Shown one piece after another: positions 52,469 to 64,000 of a stretch of 64,000 nucleotides of DNA (position 1 is its first letter; every line of letters starts with the position of its first letter). The notes beneath the pieces were generated by a model. That model had not been told where the DNA came from and did not search any database. It saw only the letters and a program-made list of their open reading frames with translations. The position numbers were made by a program, and so were the translations under genes. Source of the DNA: Brassica napus (Eukaryota; Streptophyta; Magnoliopsida; Brassicales; Brassicaceae); NCBI RefSeq assembly GCF_020379485.1, contig NC_063434.1, forward strand, positions 30,327,401-30,391,400. The letters are read 5' to 3'.

Positions 52469-52512
52469 TAAATATTATTATATATATTTATGTTGCTAAT
52501 ATTTAATGTTTA
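52469..52512 (+). repeat. Monomer segment replaced by unrelated AT-rich sequence
   Basis: Where other monomers read TTAATACTTTATATACTGAA and then GCCTATAAT, this copy has TTAAATATTATTATATATAT followed by TTATGTTGC. The normal monomer resumes at TTTAGTGTTG. The swap covers about 40 bp and appears once only in the window. Confidence 0.7.
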
Positions 52513-55299
52513 GTGTTGTTTTATATTTCTAACCACTTTCTACATTTGTATTAATGTATTTTAAGTTCTTTTCATGGAATATGGGAATATTTATAAATTG
52601 TTTATCAATTAATTAGTAGTAAAACTTCATAATACTCCCTAAATCGATGAAATAACACTATAAAATAACTATTTTCTTGAAAAAAGGAGACAACAAAGGC
52701 TCCAAATCTCTTTGAGCATCATAATAGGTAAGTGCAGGATGCAACTATCATTAAAACATAGTGTCATATTTTATGAAATTTTCTCAAAATCCATGTGTTA
52801 ACCCCTTCGAAAATATTGAGTTTCTGGTAAATCTTTATATATTGAAGGCGATAATCTTTAGTGTTGTTTTAAAAATTTCTAACCAAATTCTACATTTGTA
52901 TTAATGTATTTTTAGCTCTTGTTATGGTATATGGAATATTATAATTTTTATCAATTAATTTAGTAAAACTTCATAATTCTCCCTAAATCGACGAAATAAC
53001 TACTATAAAATAACTATATTCTTGAAAACCGGAGACAACAAAGGCTTCAAACCTCTTTAAACATCATCATAGGTAAGTGCAGGATGCAACTATGCATTAA
53101 AAAAATATTGTCATATTTTTGTAATTTTCTCAAAATCCATATCTAACCCCTTCGAAAATATTGAGTTTTGGTAAATACTTTATATACTTAAGCCTATAAT
53201 CTTTAATGTTGTTTTAAAATTTCTAACCACTTTCTACATTTGTATTAATGTATTTTAAGCTCTTTTTCATGGTATATGGGAATATTTATAAATTGTTTAT
53301 CAATTAATTTAGTAAAACTTCATAATACTCCCTAAATCGATGAAATAACCACTATAAAATCATTATTTTCTTGAAAAAGGGAGACAACAATGGCTCCAAA
53401 TCTCTTTGAGCATCATAATAGGTAAATGCAGGATGCAACTATGCATTAAAAAATATTGTCATATTTTTTGAAATTTTCTCAAAATCATGTGTTAACCCCT
53501 TCAAAATATTGAGTTTTTGGTAAATACATTATATACTTAAGCCTATAATCTTAATGTTCTGTTAAAATTTCAAACCACTTTCTACATTCGTATTAATTAT
53601 TTTAAGCTCTTTTTAATGGTATATGGGAATCATTATTTTTTTTATCAATTAATTTAGTAAAACTTCATAATCTCCCTAAATCGATGGAATAACCACTATA
53701 AAATAACTATTTTCTTGAAAAACGGAGACAACAAAGGCTTCAAATCTCTTTGAACATCATCATAGGTTAGTTCAGGATGAAACTACACATTAAAACATAG
53801 TGTCATATTTTATGAAATTTTCTCAAAATCCATGTGTTAACCCCTTCTAAAATATTGAGTTTTGGTAAATTCTTTATATATTGAAGCCTATAATCTTTAG
53901 TGTTGTTTTAAAAATTTCTAACCAAATTCTACATTTGTATTAATGTATTTAAGCTCTTTTCATGGTATATGGGAATATTTATAAATTTTATCAATTAATT
54001 TAGTAAAACTTCGTAATTCTCCCTAAATCGATGAAATATCTACTATAAAATAACTATTTTCTTGAAAACTGGAGATAACAAAGGCTCCAAACCTCTTTAA
54101 ACATCATCATAGGTAAGTGCAGGATGACACAATATTTTTTTGAAATTTTCTCAAAATCCATATGTTAACCCCTTCGAAAATATTGAGTTTTGGTAAATAC
54201 TTTATATACTTAAGCCTATAATCTTAATGTGTTTTAAAATTTCTAACAACTTTCTACATTTGTATTAATGTATTTTAAGCTCTTTTTCATGGAATATGGA
54301 TATATTTATAATTTGCTTGTCAATTAATTAAGTAAAACTTCATAATTCTCCCTAAATCGACGAAATAACTACTATAAAATAACTATTTTCTTGAAACCCG
54401 GAGACACAACGGCTCCAAACCTCTTTAAACATCATGATAGGTAAGTGCAGGATGCAACTATGCATTAAAAAATATTGTCATATTTTTTGAAATTTCTCAA
54501 AATCCATATGTTAACCCTTCGAAAATATTGAGTTTTTGGTAAATACTTTATATACTTAAGCCTATAATCTTTAATGTTGTTTTAAAATTTCTAACCACTT
54601 TCTGCATTTGTATTAATGTATTTTAAGCTCTTTTTCATGGAATATGGGAAAATTTATAATTTGTTTATCAATTAATTTAGTAAAACTTTATAATTCTCCC
54701 TAAATCGATGAAATAACTACTATAAATAACTATTTTCTTGAAAAACCGGAGACAACAAATGCTCCAAACCTCTTTGAACATCATCATAGGTAAGTGCAGG
54801 ATGAAAATATGCATTAAAAAATATTGTCATATTTTTTGAAATTTCTCAAAATCCATGTGTTAACCCCTTCGAAAATATTGAGTTTTTGGAAATACTTTAT
54901 ATACTTAAGCCTATAATCTTTAGTGTGTTTTAAATTTTCTAAGCACTTTCTACATTTGTATTAATTATTTTAAGCTCTTTTCCATGGTATATGGGAATCA
55001 TTATATTTTTCTTATTAATTAATTTAGTAAAACTTCATAATACTCCCAAAATCGATGAATAACCACTATAAATAACTATTTCTTGAAAAACGGAGAAAAA
55101 CGGAGACAACAAAGGCTCCAAATCTCTTTGAACATCATCATAGGTTAGTGCAGGATGAAACTACACATTAAAACCATAGTGTCATATTTTATGAAATTTT
55201 CTCAAAATCATGTGTGTTAACCCCTTCGAAAATATTGAGTTTTGGTAAATTCTTTATATATGAAGCCTGTAATCTTTAGTGTTGTTTTAAAATTTCTAA

Positions 55300-58200
55300 C
55301 CAAATTCTACATTTGTATTAATGTATTTTAAGCTCTTTTCATGGTATAGGGGAATATGTTTTAATATTGTCATATTTTTTGAAATTTTCTCAAAATCCAT
55401 ATGTAACCCTTCGAAAATATTAGTTTGGTAAATACTTTATATACTTACGCCTATAATCTTTAATGTTGTTTTAAAATTTCTAACCACTTTCTACATTTGT
55501 ATTAATGTATTTTAAGCTCTTTTTCATGGTATATGGGAATATTATAATTTGTTATCAATTAATTTAGTAAAACTTCATAATTCTCCCTAAATCGACGAAA
55601 TAACTACTATAAAATAACTATTTTCTTGAAAACGGAGACAACAAATGCTCCAAACCTCTTTAAACATCATCATAGATAAGTGCAGGATGCAACTATGCAT
55701 TAAAAAAATATTGTCATATTTTTTGAAATTTTCTCAAAATCCATGTGTAACCCCTTCGAAAATATTGAGTTTTTGGTAAATACTTTATATATTTAAGCCT
55801 ATAATCTTTAATGTTGTTTTAAAATTTCTAACCACTTTCTACATTTGTATTAATGTATTTTAAGCTCTTTTTCATGGTATATGGGAATATTTATAAATTT
55901 TTTATCAATTAATTTAGTAAAACTTCATAATACTCTCTAAATCGATGAAATAACCACTGTAAAATAACTATTTTCTTGAAAACAGAGACAACAAAGGCTC
56001 CAAATCTCTTTGAACATCATCATAGGTTAGTGCAGGATGAACTATGCATTAAAACAATATTGTCATATTTTTTGAAAACAATATTGCCTTCGAAAATATT
56101 GAGTTTTTGGTAAATTCTTTATATATGAATCCTATAATCTTTAGTGTTGTTTTAAAATTTCTAACCACTTTCTACATTTGTATTAATGTATTTTAGCTCT
56201 TTTTCATGGTATATGGGAATATTTATAAATTTTTTTTATCAATTAATTTAGTAAAACTTCATAATTCTCCCTAAATCGATGAAATAAATACTATAAATAA
56301 CTATTTTCTTGAAAACCGGAGACAACAAAGGCTCCAAACCTCTTGAAAACATCATCATAGGTAAGTGCAGGATGCAAATATGCATTAAAAAATATTGTCA
56401 TATTTTTTGAAATTTTCTCAAAATCCATGTGTTAACCCCTTCGAAAATATTGAGTTTTTGGAAATACTTTATATACTTAAGCCTATAATCTTTAGTGTGG
56501 TTTTAAATTTTCTAACCACTTTCTACATTTGTATTAATGTATTTTAAGCTCTTTTTCATGGTATATGGATATATTTATAATTTGCTTATCAATTAATTTA
56601 GTAAAACTTCATAATACTCCCAAAATCGATGGAATAACCACTATAAAATAACTATTTTCTTGAAAAACGGAGACAACAAAGGCTCCAAATCTCTTTGAAC
56701 ATCATCATAGGTTAGTGCAGGATGAAACTATGCATTAAAACCAATAGTGTCATATTTTTTGAAATTTTCTCAAAATCCATGTGTTAACCCCTTCGAAAAT
56801 ATTGAGTTTTTGGTAAATTCTTTATATATGAAGCCTATAATCTTTAGTGTTGTTTTAAAATTTCTAACCAAATTCTACATTTGTATTAATGTATTTTAAG
56901 CTCTTTTTCATGGTATATGGGAATATTTTTAAAATTTTATCAATTAATTTAGTAAAACTTCATAATTCTCCCTAAATCGATGAAATAACTACTATAAAAT
57001 AACTATTTTCTTGAAAACCGAGACAACAAAGGCTCCAAACCTCTTTGAACATCATCATAGGTAAGTGCAGGATGCAACTATGCATTAAAAAATATTGTCA
57101 TTTTTTGAAATTTTCTCAAAATCCATGTTAAACCCCTTCGAAAATATTGAGTTTTTGGTAAATACTTTATATACTTAAGCCTATAATCTTTAGTGTTGTT
57201 TTAAAATTTCTAACCACTTTCTACATTTGTATTAATGTATTTTAAGCTTTTTCATGGTATATGGGAATATTTATATTTGTTTATCAATTAATTTAGTAAA
57301 ACTTCATAATTCTCCCTAAATCGATGAAATAACTACTATAAAATAACTATTTTCTTGAAAACCGGAGACAACAAAGGCTCCAAACCTCTTTGAACATCAT
57401 CATAGGTAAGTGCAGGATGCAACTATGCATTAAAAAATATTGTCATATTTTTGAAATTTTCTCAAAATCCATGTGTAACCCCTTCGAAAATATTGAGTTT
57501 TTGGTAAATACTTTATATATTTAAGCCTATAATCTTTAATGTTGTTTTAAAATTTCAAACCACTTTCTACATTTGTATTATGTATTTTAAGCTCTTTTTC
57601 ATGGTATATGGGAATATTTATAAATTTTTATCAATTATTTAGTAAAACTTCATAATACTCCCTAAATCGATGAAATAACCACTATAAAATAACTATTTCT
57701 TGAAAAACGGAGACAACAAAGGCTCCAAATCTCTTTGAACATCATCATAGGTTAGTGCAGGATGAACTATGCATTAAAACAATATTGTCATATTTTTAGA
57801 AAACATATTGCCTTCGAAAATATTGAGTTTTTGGTAAATTCTTATATATAGAAGCCTATAATCTTTAGTGTTGTTTTAAAATTTCTAACCAAATTCTACA
57901 TTTGTATTAATGTATTTTTAGCTCTTTTTCATGGTATATGGGATATTTATAAATTGTTTTATCAATTAATTTAGTAAAACTTCATAATTCTCCCTAAATC
58001 GATGAAATAAATACTATAAAATAACTATTTTCTTGAAAACGGAGACAACAAAGGCTCCAAACCTCTTTGAACATCATCATAGGTAAGTGCAGGATGCAAA
58101 TATGCATTAAAATAATATTGTCATATTTTTTGAAATTTTCTCAAAATCCATGTGTTAACCCCTTCGAAAATATTGAGTTTTTGGAAATACTTTATATACT

Positions 58201-61200
58201 TAAGCCTATAATCTTTAGTGTGTTTTAAATTTCTAACCACTTTCTACATTTGTATTAATGTATTTTAAGCTCTTTTTCATGGTATATGGAATATTATAAT
58301 TTGTTTATCAATTAATTTAGTAAAACTTCATAATACTCCCAAAATCGATGGAATAACCACTATAAAATAACTATTTTCTTGAAAAACGGAGACAACAAAG
58401 GCTCCAAATCTCTTTGAACATCATCATAGGTTAGTGCAGGATGAAACTATGCATTAAAAAATATTGTCATATTTTTTGAAATTTTCTCAAAATCCATGTG
58501 TTAACCCCTTCGAAAATATTGAGTTTTTGGTAAATTCTTTATATATTGAAGCCTATAATTTTAGTGTTGTTTTTTAAATTTTAACCAAATTCTACATTTC
58601 CCTTTTGTATTAATGTATTTTAAGCTCTTTTTCATTGGTATATTGGAATATTTTAAAAATTTCTTATCAATTAATTTAGTAAAATCTTCAATTCTCCCTA
58701 AATCGATGAAAATAACTACTATAAAATAACTCTTTTCTGAAAACGGAGACAACAAAGGCTCCAAACCTCTTTAAACATCATATAGGTAAGTGCAGGATGC
58801 AATATGCATTAAAAAAATATTGTCATATTTTTTGAAATTTCTCAAAATCCATATGTTAACCCTTCGAAAATGATTGAGTTTTGGTAAATATTATATACTT
58901 AAGCCTATAATCTTTAATGTTGTTTTTAAAATTTCTAACCACTTTCTACATTTGTATTAATGTATTTTAAGCTCTTTTTCATGGTATATGGGAATATATA
59001 ATTTTTTATCAATTATTTAGTAAAACTTCATAATACTCCCTAAATCGATGAAATAACTACTATAAAAAACTATTTTCTTGAAAACCGGAGACAACAAAGG
59101 CTCCAAACCTCTTTGAACATCATCATAGGTAAGTGCAGGATGCAACTATGCATTAAATAATATTGTCATATTTTTTGAAATTTTCTCAAAATCCATGTGG
59201 TTTTTGGTAAATACTTTATATACTTAAGCCTATAATCTTTAGTGTGTTTTAAATTTTCTAAGCACTTTCTACATTTGTATTAATGTATTTTAAGCTCTTT
59301 TCCATGGTATATGGGAATCATTTATATTTTTTTATAATTAATTTAGTAAAACTTCATAATACTCCCAAATCGATGGAATAACCACTATAAAATAACTATT
59401 TTCTTGAAAACGGAGACAACAAAGGCTCCAAATCTCTTTGAACATCATCATAGGTTAGTGCAGGATGAAACTATGCATTAAACCATAGTGTCATATTTTT
59501 GAAATTTTCTCAAAATCCATGTGTTAACCCCTTCGAAAATATTGAGTTTTTGGTAAATTCTTTATATACTGAAGCCTATAATCTTTAGTGTTGTTTAAAA
59601 ATTTCTAACCAAATTCTACATTTGTATTAATGTATTTTTAGCTCTTTTTCATGGTATATGGGAATATTTATAAAAATTTTATCAATTAATTTAGTAAAAT
59701 TTCATAATTCTCCCTAAATCGATTAAATAACTACTATAAAATATATATTTTCTTGAAAACCGGAGACAACAAAGGTTCCAAACCTCTTTAAACATCATCA
59801 TAGGTAAGTGCAGGATGCAACTATGCATTAAAAAAATATTGTCATATTTTTGAAATTTTCTCAAAATCCATGTGTTAACCCCTTCGAAAATATTGAGTTT
59901 TTGGTAAATACTTTATATACTTAAGCCTATAATCTTTAATGTTGTTTTAAAATTTCTAACCACTTTCTACATTTGTATTAATGTATTTTAAGCTCTTTTT
60001 CATGGTATATGGGAATATTTATAATTTGTTTATCAATTAATTTAGTAAAACTTCATAATTCTCCCTAAATCGATGAAATAACTACTATAAAATAACTATT
60101 TTCTTGAAAACCGGAGACAACAAATGCTCCAAACCTCTTTGAACATCATCATAGGTAAGTGTAGGATGCAACTATGCATTAAAAAAATATTGTCATATTT
60201 TTTGAAATTTTCACAAAATCCATGTGTAACCCCCTTCGAAAATATTGAGTTTTTGGTAAATACTTTATATATTTAAGCCTATAATCTTTAATGTTGTTTT
60301 AAAATTTCAAACCACTTTCTACATTTGTATTAATGTATTTTAAGCTCTTTTTCATGGTATATGGGAATATTTATAAATTTTTTATCAATTAATTTAGTAA
60401 AACTTCATAATACTCTCTAAATCGATGAAATAACCACTGTAAAATAACTATTTTCTTGAAAAACGGAGACAACAAAGGCTCCAAATCTCTTTGAACATCA
60501 TCATAGGTTAGTGCAGGATGAAACTATGCATTAAAACAATATTGTCATATTTTAGAAACAATATTGCCTTCGAAATATTGAGTTTTTGGTAAATTCTTTA
60601 TATATAGAATCCTATAATCTTTAGTGTTGTTTTAAAATTTCTAACCACTTTCTACATTTGTATTAATGTATTTTTAGCTCTTTTTCATGGTATATGGGAA
60701 TATTTATAAATTGTTTTATCAATTAATTTAGTAAAACTTCATAATTCTCCCTAAATCAATGAAATAAATACTATAAAATAACTATTTTCTTGAAAACCGG
60801 AGACAACAAAGGCTCCAAACCTCTTTAAACACCATCATAGGTAAGTGCAGGATGCAAATATGCATTAAAATAATATTGTCATATTTTTTGAAATTTTCTC
60901 AAAATCCATGTGTTAACCCCTTCGAAAATATTGAGTTTTTGGAAAATACTTTATATACTTAAGCCTATAATCTTTAGTGTGGTTTTAAATTTTCTAACCA
61001 CTTTCTACATTTGTATTAATGTATTTTAAGCTCTTTTTCATGGTATATGGATATATTTATAATTTGCTTATCAATTAATTTAGTAAAACTTCATAATACT
61101 CCCAAAATCGATGGAATAACCACTATAAAATAACTATTTTCTTAAAAAACGGAGACAACAAAGGCTCCAAATCTCTTTGAACATCATCATAGGTTAGTGC

Positions 61201-64000
61201 AGGATGAAACTACGCATTAAAACCATAGTGTCATATTTTATGAAATATTCTCAAAATCCATGTGTTAACCCCTTCGAAAATATTGAGTTTTTGGTAAATT
61301 GTTTTATATATTGAAGCCTATAATCTTTAGTGTTGTTTTAAAATTTCTAACCAAATTCTACATTTGTATTAATGTATTTTAAGCTCTTTTTCATGGTATA
61401 TGGGAATATTTTTAAAATTTTATCAATTAATTTAGTAAAACTTCATAATTCTCCCTAAATCGACGAAATAACTACTATAAAATAACTATTTTCATGAAAA
61501 CCGGAGACAACAAAGGCTCCAAACCTCTTTAAACATCATGATAGGTAAGTGCAGGATGCAACTATGCATTAAAAAATATTGTCATTTTTTTTGAAATTTT
61601 CTCAAAATCCATATGTTAAACCCTTCGAAAATATTGAGTTTTTGGTAAATACTTTATATACTTAAGCCTATAATCTTTAATGTTGTTTTAAAATTTCTAA
61701 CCACTTTCTACATTTGTATTAATGTATTTTAAGCTCTTTTTCATGGTATATGGGAATATTTATAATTTGTTTATCAATTAATTTAGTAAAACTTCATTAT
61801 TCTCCCTAAATCGATGAAATAACTACTATAAAATAACTATTTTCTTGAAAACCGGAGACAACAAATGCTCCAAACCTCTTTGAACATCATCATAGGTAAG
61901 TGCAGGATGCAAATATGCATTAAAATAATATTGTCATATTTTTTTGAAATTTTCTCAAAATCCATGTGTTTTTGGTAAATTCTTTATATACTTAAGCCTA
62001 TAATCTTTAGTGTGGTTTTAAATTTTCTAAGCACTTTCTACATTTGTATTAATGTATTTTAAGCTCTTTTCTATGGTATATGGGAATCATTTATTATTTT
62101 TATAATTAATTTAGTAAAACTTCATAATACTCCCTAAATCGATGAAATAACCACTATAAAATAACTATTTTCTTGAAAAACGGAGACAACAAAGGCTCCA
62201 AATCTCTTTGAACATCATCATAGGTTAGTGCAGGATGAAACTACGCATTAAAACCATAGTGTCATATTTTATGAAATTTTCTCAAAATCCATGTGTTAAC
62301 CCCTTCGAAAATATTGAGTTTTTGGTAAATTCATTATATATTGAAGCCTATAATCTTTAGTGTTGTTTTAAAAATTTCTAACCAAATTCTACATTTGTAT
62401 TAATGTATTTTTAGCTCTTTTTCATGGTATATGGGAATATTTATAAAATTTTATCAATTAATTTAGTAAAACTTCATAATTCTCCCTAAATCGATGAAAT
62501 AACTACTATAAAATAACTATTTTCTTGAAAACCGGAGACAACAAAGGCTCCAAACCTCTTTAAACATCATCATAGGTAAGTGCAGGATGCAACTATGCAT
62601 TAAAAAAATATTGTCATATTTTTTGAAATTTTCACAAAATCCATGTGTTAACCCCCTTCGAAAATATTGAGTTTTTGGTAAATATTTTATATACTTAAGC
62701 CTATAATCTTTAATGTTGATTTAAAATTTCTAATCACTTTCTACATTTGTATTAATGTATTTTAAGCTCTTTGTCATGGTATATGGGAATATTTATAAAT
62801 TTCTTATTAATTAATTTAGTAAAACTGCATAATACTCCCAAAATCGATGGAATAACCACTATAAAATAACTATTTTCTTGAAAAACGGAGACAACAAAGG
62901 CTCCAAATCTCTTTGAACATCATCATAGGTTAGTGCAGGATGAAACTACGCATTGAAACCATAGTGTCATATTTTATGAAATTTTCTCAAAATCCATGTG
63001 TTAACCCTTCGAAAATATTGAGTTTTTGGTAAATTCTTTATATATTGAAGCCTATAATCTTTAGTGTTGTTTTAAAATTTCTAACCAAATTCTACATTTG
63101 TATTAATGTATTTTAAGCTCTTTTTCATGGTATATGGGAATATTTTTAAAATTTTATCAATTAATTTAGTAAAACTTCATAATTCTCCCTAAATCGACGA
63201 AATAACTACTATAAAATAACTATTTTCATGAAAACCGGAGACAACAAAGGCTCCAAACCTCTTTAAACATCATGATAGGTAAGTGCAGGATGCAACTATG
63301 CATTAAAAAAATATTGTCATATTTTTTGAAATTTTCTCAAAATCCATATGTTAAACCCTTCGAAAATATTGAGTTTTTGGTAAATACTTTATATACTTAA
63401 GCCTATAATCTTTAATGTTGTTTTAAAATTTCTAACCACTTTCTACATTTGTATTAATGTATTTTAAGCTCTTTTTCATGGTATATGGGAATATTTATAA
63501 TTTGTTTATCAATTAATTTAGTAAAACTTCATTATTCTCCCTAAATCGATGAAATAACTACTATAAAATAACTATTTTCTTGAAAACCGGAGACAACAAA
63601 TGCTCCAAACCTCTTTGAACATCATCATAGGTAAGTGCAGGATGCAAATATGCATTAAAATAATATTGTCATATTTTTTTGAAATTTTCTCAAAATCCAT
63701 GTGTTACCCCTTCGAAAATATTGAGTTTTTGGTAAATTCTTTATATACTTAAGCCTATAATCTTTAGTGTGGTTTTAAATTTTCTAAGCACTTTCTACAT
63801 TTGTATTAATGTATTTTAAGCTCTTTTCCATGGTATATGGGAATCATTATTATTTTTTTATTAATTAATTTAGTAAAACTTCATAATACTCCCAAAATCG
63901 ATGGAATAACCACTATAAAATAACTATTTTCTTGAAAAACGGAGACAACAAAGGCTCCAATCTCTTTGAACATCATCATAGGTTAGTGCACGATGAAACT
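55300..64000 (+). repeat. Mixed 5-, 3- and 8-monomer higher-order spacing
   Basis: A deleted variant in which the TGTCAT block runs into ATATTGCCTTCGAAA (losing the AAATCCATGTGTTAACC stretch) occurs at 56086, 57810 and 60566, spaced 5 and 8 monomers. TTCATGAAAACCGG occurs at 61491 and 63225 (1734 bp, 5 monomers, one of them about 26 bp short). CCATAGTG marks at 59483, 61223, 62254 and 62959 are spaced 5, 3 and 2 monomers. One junction near 55357 (GGGGAATATGTTTTAATATT) skips about 158 bp. Confidence 0.65.

Larger units (their letters stand above)
33785..54130 (+). repeat. Eight-monomer (5+3) higher-order repeat, about 2.76 kb as assembled
   Basis: A short-variant monomer in which GGATG runs almost directly into the AATATTTTTTGAAATT block occurs at 33785, 35512, 38263, 41014 and 43781. 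After the gap it occurs at 45837, 48592, 51356 and 54126. Apart from the first pair (5 monomers) and the pair across the gap, the spacings are 2751-2770 bp, eight monomers at about 345 bp. A second mark, CCATAGTGTC, alternates at 5 and 3 monomers: 40677, 42404, 43450 and 48258, 49979, 51027, then ACATAGTG near 52755 and 53795. Confidence 0.75.
44545..64000 (+). repeat. Satellite array, right part, running off the window
   Basis: The same monomer and orientation continue to the last base, about 56 copies. Between 44.5 and about 48 kb the variant marks are blurred, as if several copies had been averaged. From about 59 kb the monomers are cleaner again. No other sequence class interrupts the array, and no telomere-type TTTAGGG tract is present. 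Confidence 0.96.

Noticed and set aside
43679..58764. Minus-strand frames at 43679-43906, 43978-44163 and 58561-58764
   Set aside because: All three lie in error-rich satellite copies, where insertions and deletions opened longer chance frames.
12249..64000. CRISPR-like or phage-type repeat array
   Set aside because: Eukaryotic context with introns; the whole 352-bp unit is repeated with no unique spacers.
12249..64000. Arabidopsis-type 178-bp centromere satellite or telomere repeats
   Set aside because: The monomer shares no recognisable words with the 178-bp repeat, and there are no runs of TTTAGGG. Chromosomal location therefore stays open.

Overview
The window looks like nuclear DNA of a flowering plant in the Brassicaceae. 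Its first 11 kb hold four spliced genes with short AT-rich introns. From memory, their products and order match the Arabidopsis thaliana chromosome 3 interval of about At3g03180 to At3g03240: alpha/beta hydrolase, EXPA13, NAC045 and a Got1-like protein. The match is by recall, not by a search.

Layout of the genic part. Positions 1-1346 hold the 3' part of an alpha/beta hydrolase gene (+). Positions 1924-3055 hold a non-autonomous Helitron on the minus strand with both termini readable. Positions 3393-4934 hold an alpha-expansin gene (+, two exons, 266 aa). Positions 4935-7138 are intergenic, with a promoter-like GC-richer patch, a perfect 43-bp tandem duplication and a TA microsatellite. Positions 7139-9498 hold a NAC transcription factor gene (+, six exons, 480 aa, NAC045-like). 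Positions 9980-11027 hold a Got1/Sft2-like vesicle transport gene (-, six exons, 140 aa). These are ordinary independent plant genes with no shared pathway; their grouping is explained by synteny.

From 11739 to the right edge, about 52 kb, the window is a single tandem satellite array. The monomer is about 352 bp and AT-rich. The first roughly 500 bp of the array are a diverged copy in the opposite orientation. At about 12245 the array flips and then runs in one direction to position 64000. I saw no gene and no transposon insertion in it. Monomers fall into variants arranged in higher-order repeats: a 10-monomer unit (about 3.52 kb) on the left, an 8-monomer unit (about 2.76 kb as assembled, split 5+3) in the middle, and mixed 5-, 3- and 8-monomer spacing on the right.

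The array is not assembled evenly. Monomers are exactly 352 bp near the left edge, but average about 345 bp between roughly 33 and 58 kb, largely through lost homopolymer bases. A 100-N gap lies at 44445-44544, preceded by about 300 bp of corrupted sequence. Fine structure in the middle of the array should be read with this in mind.
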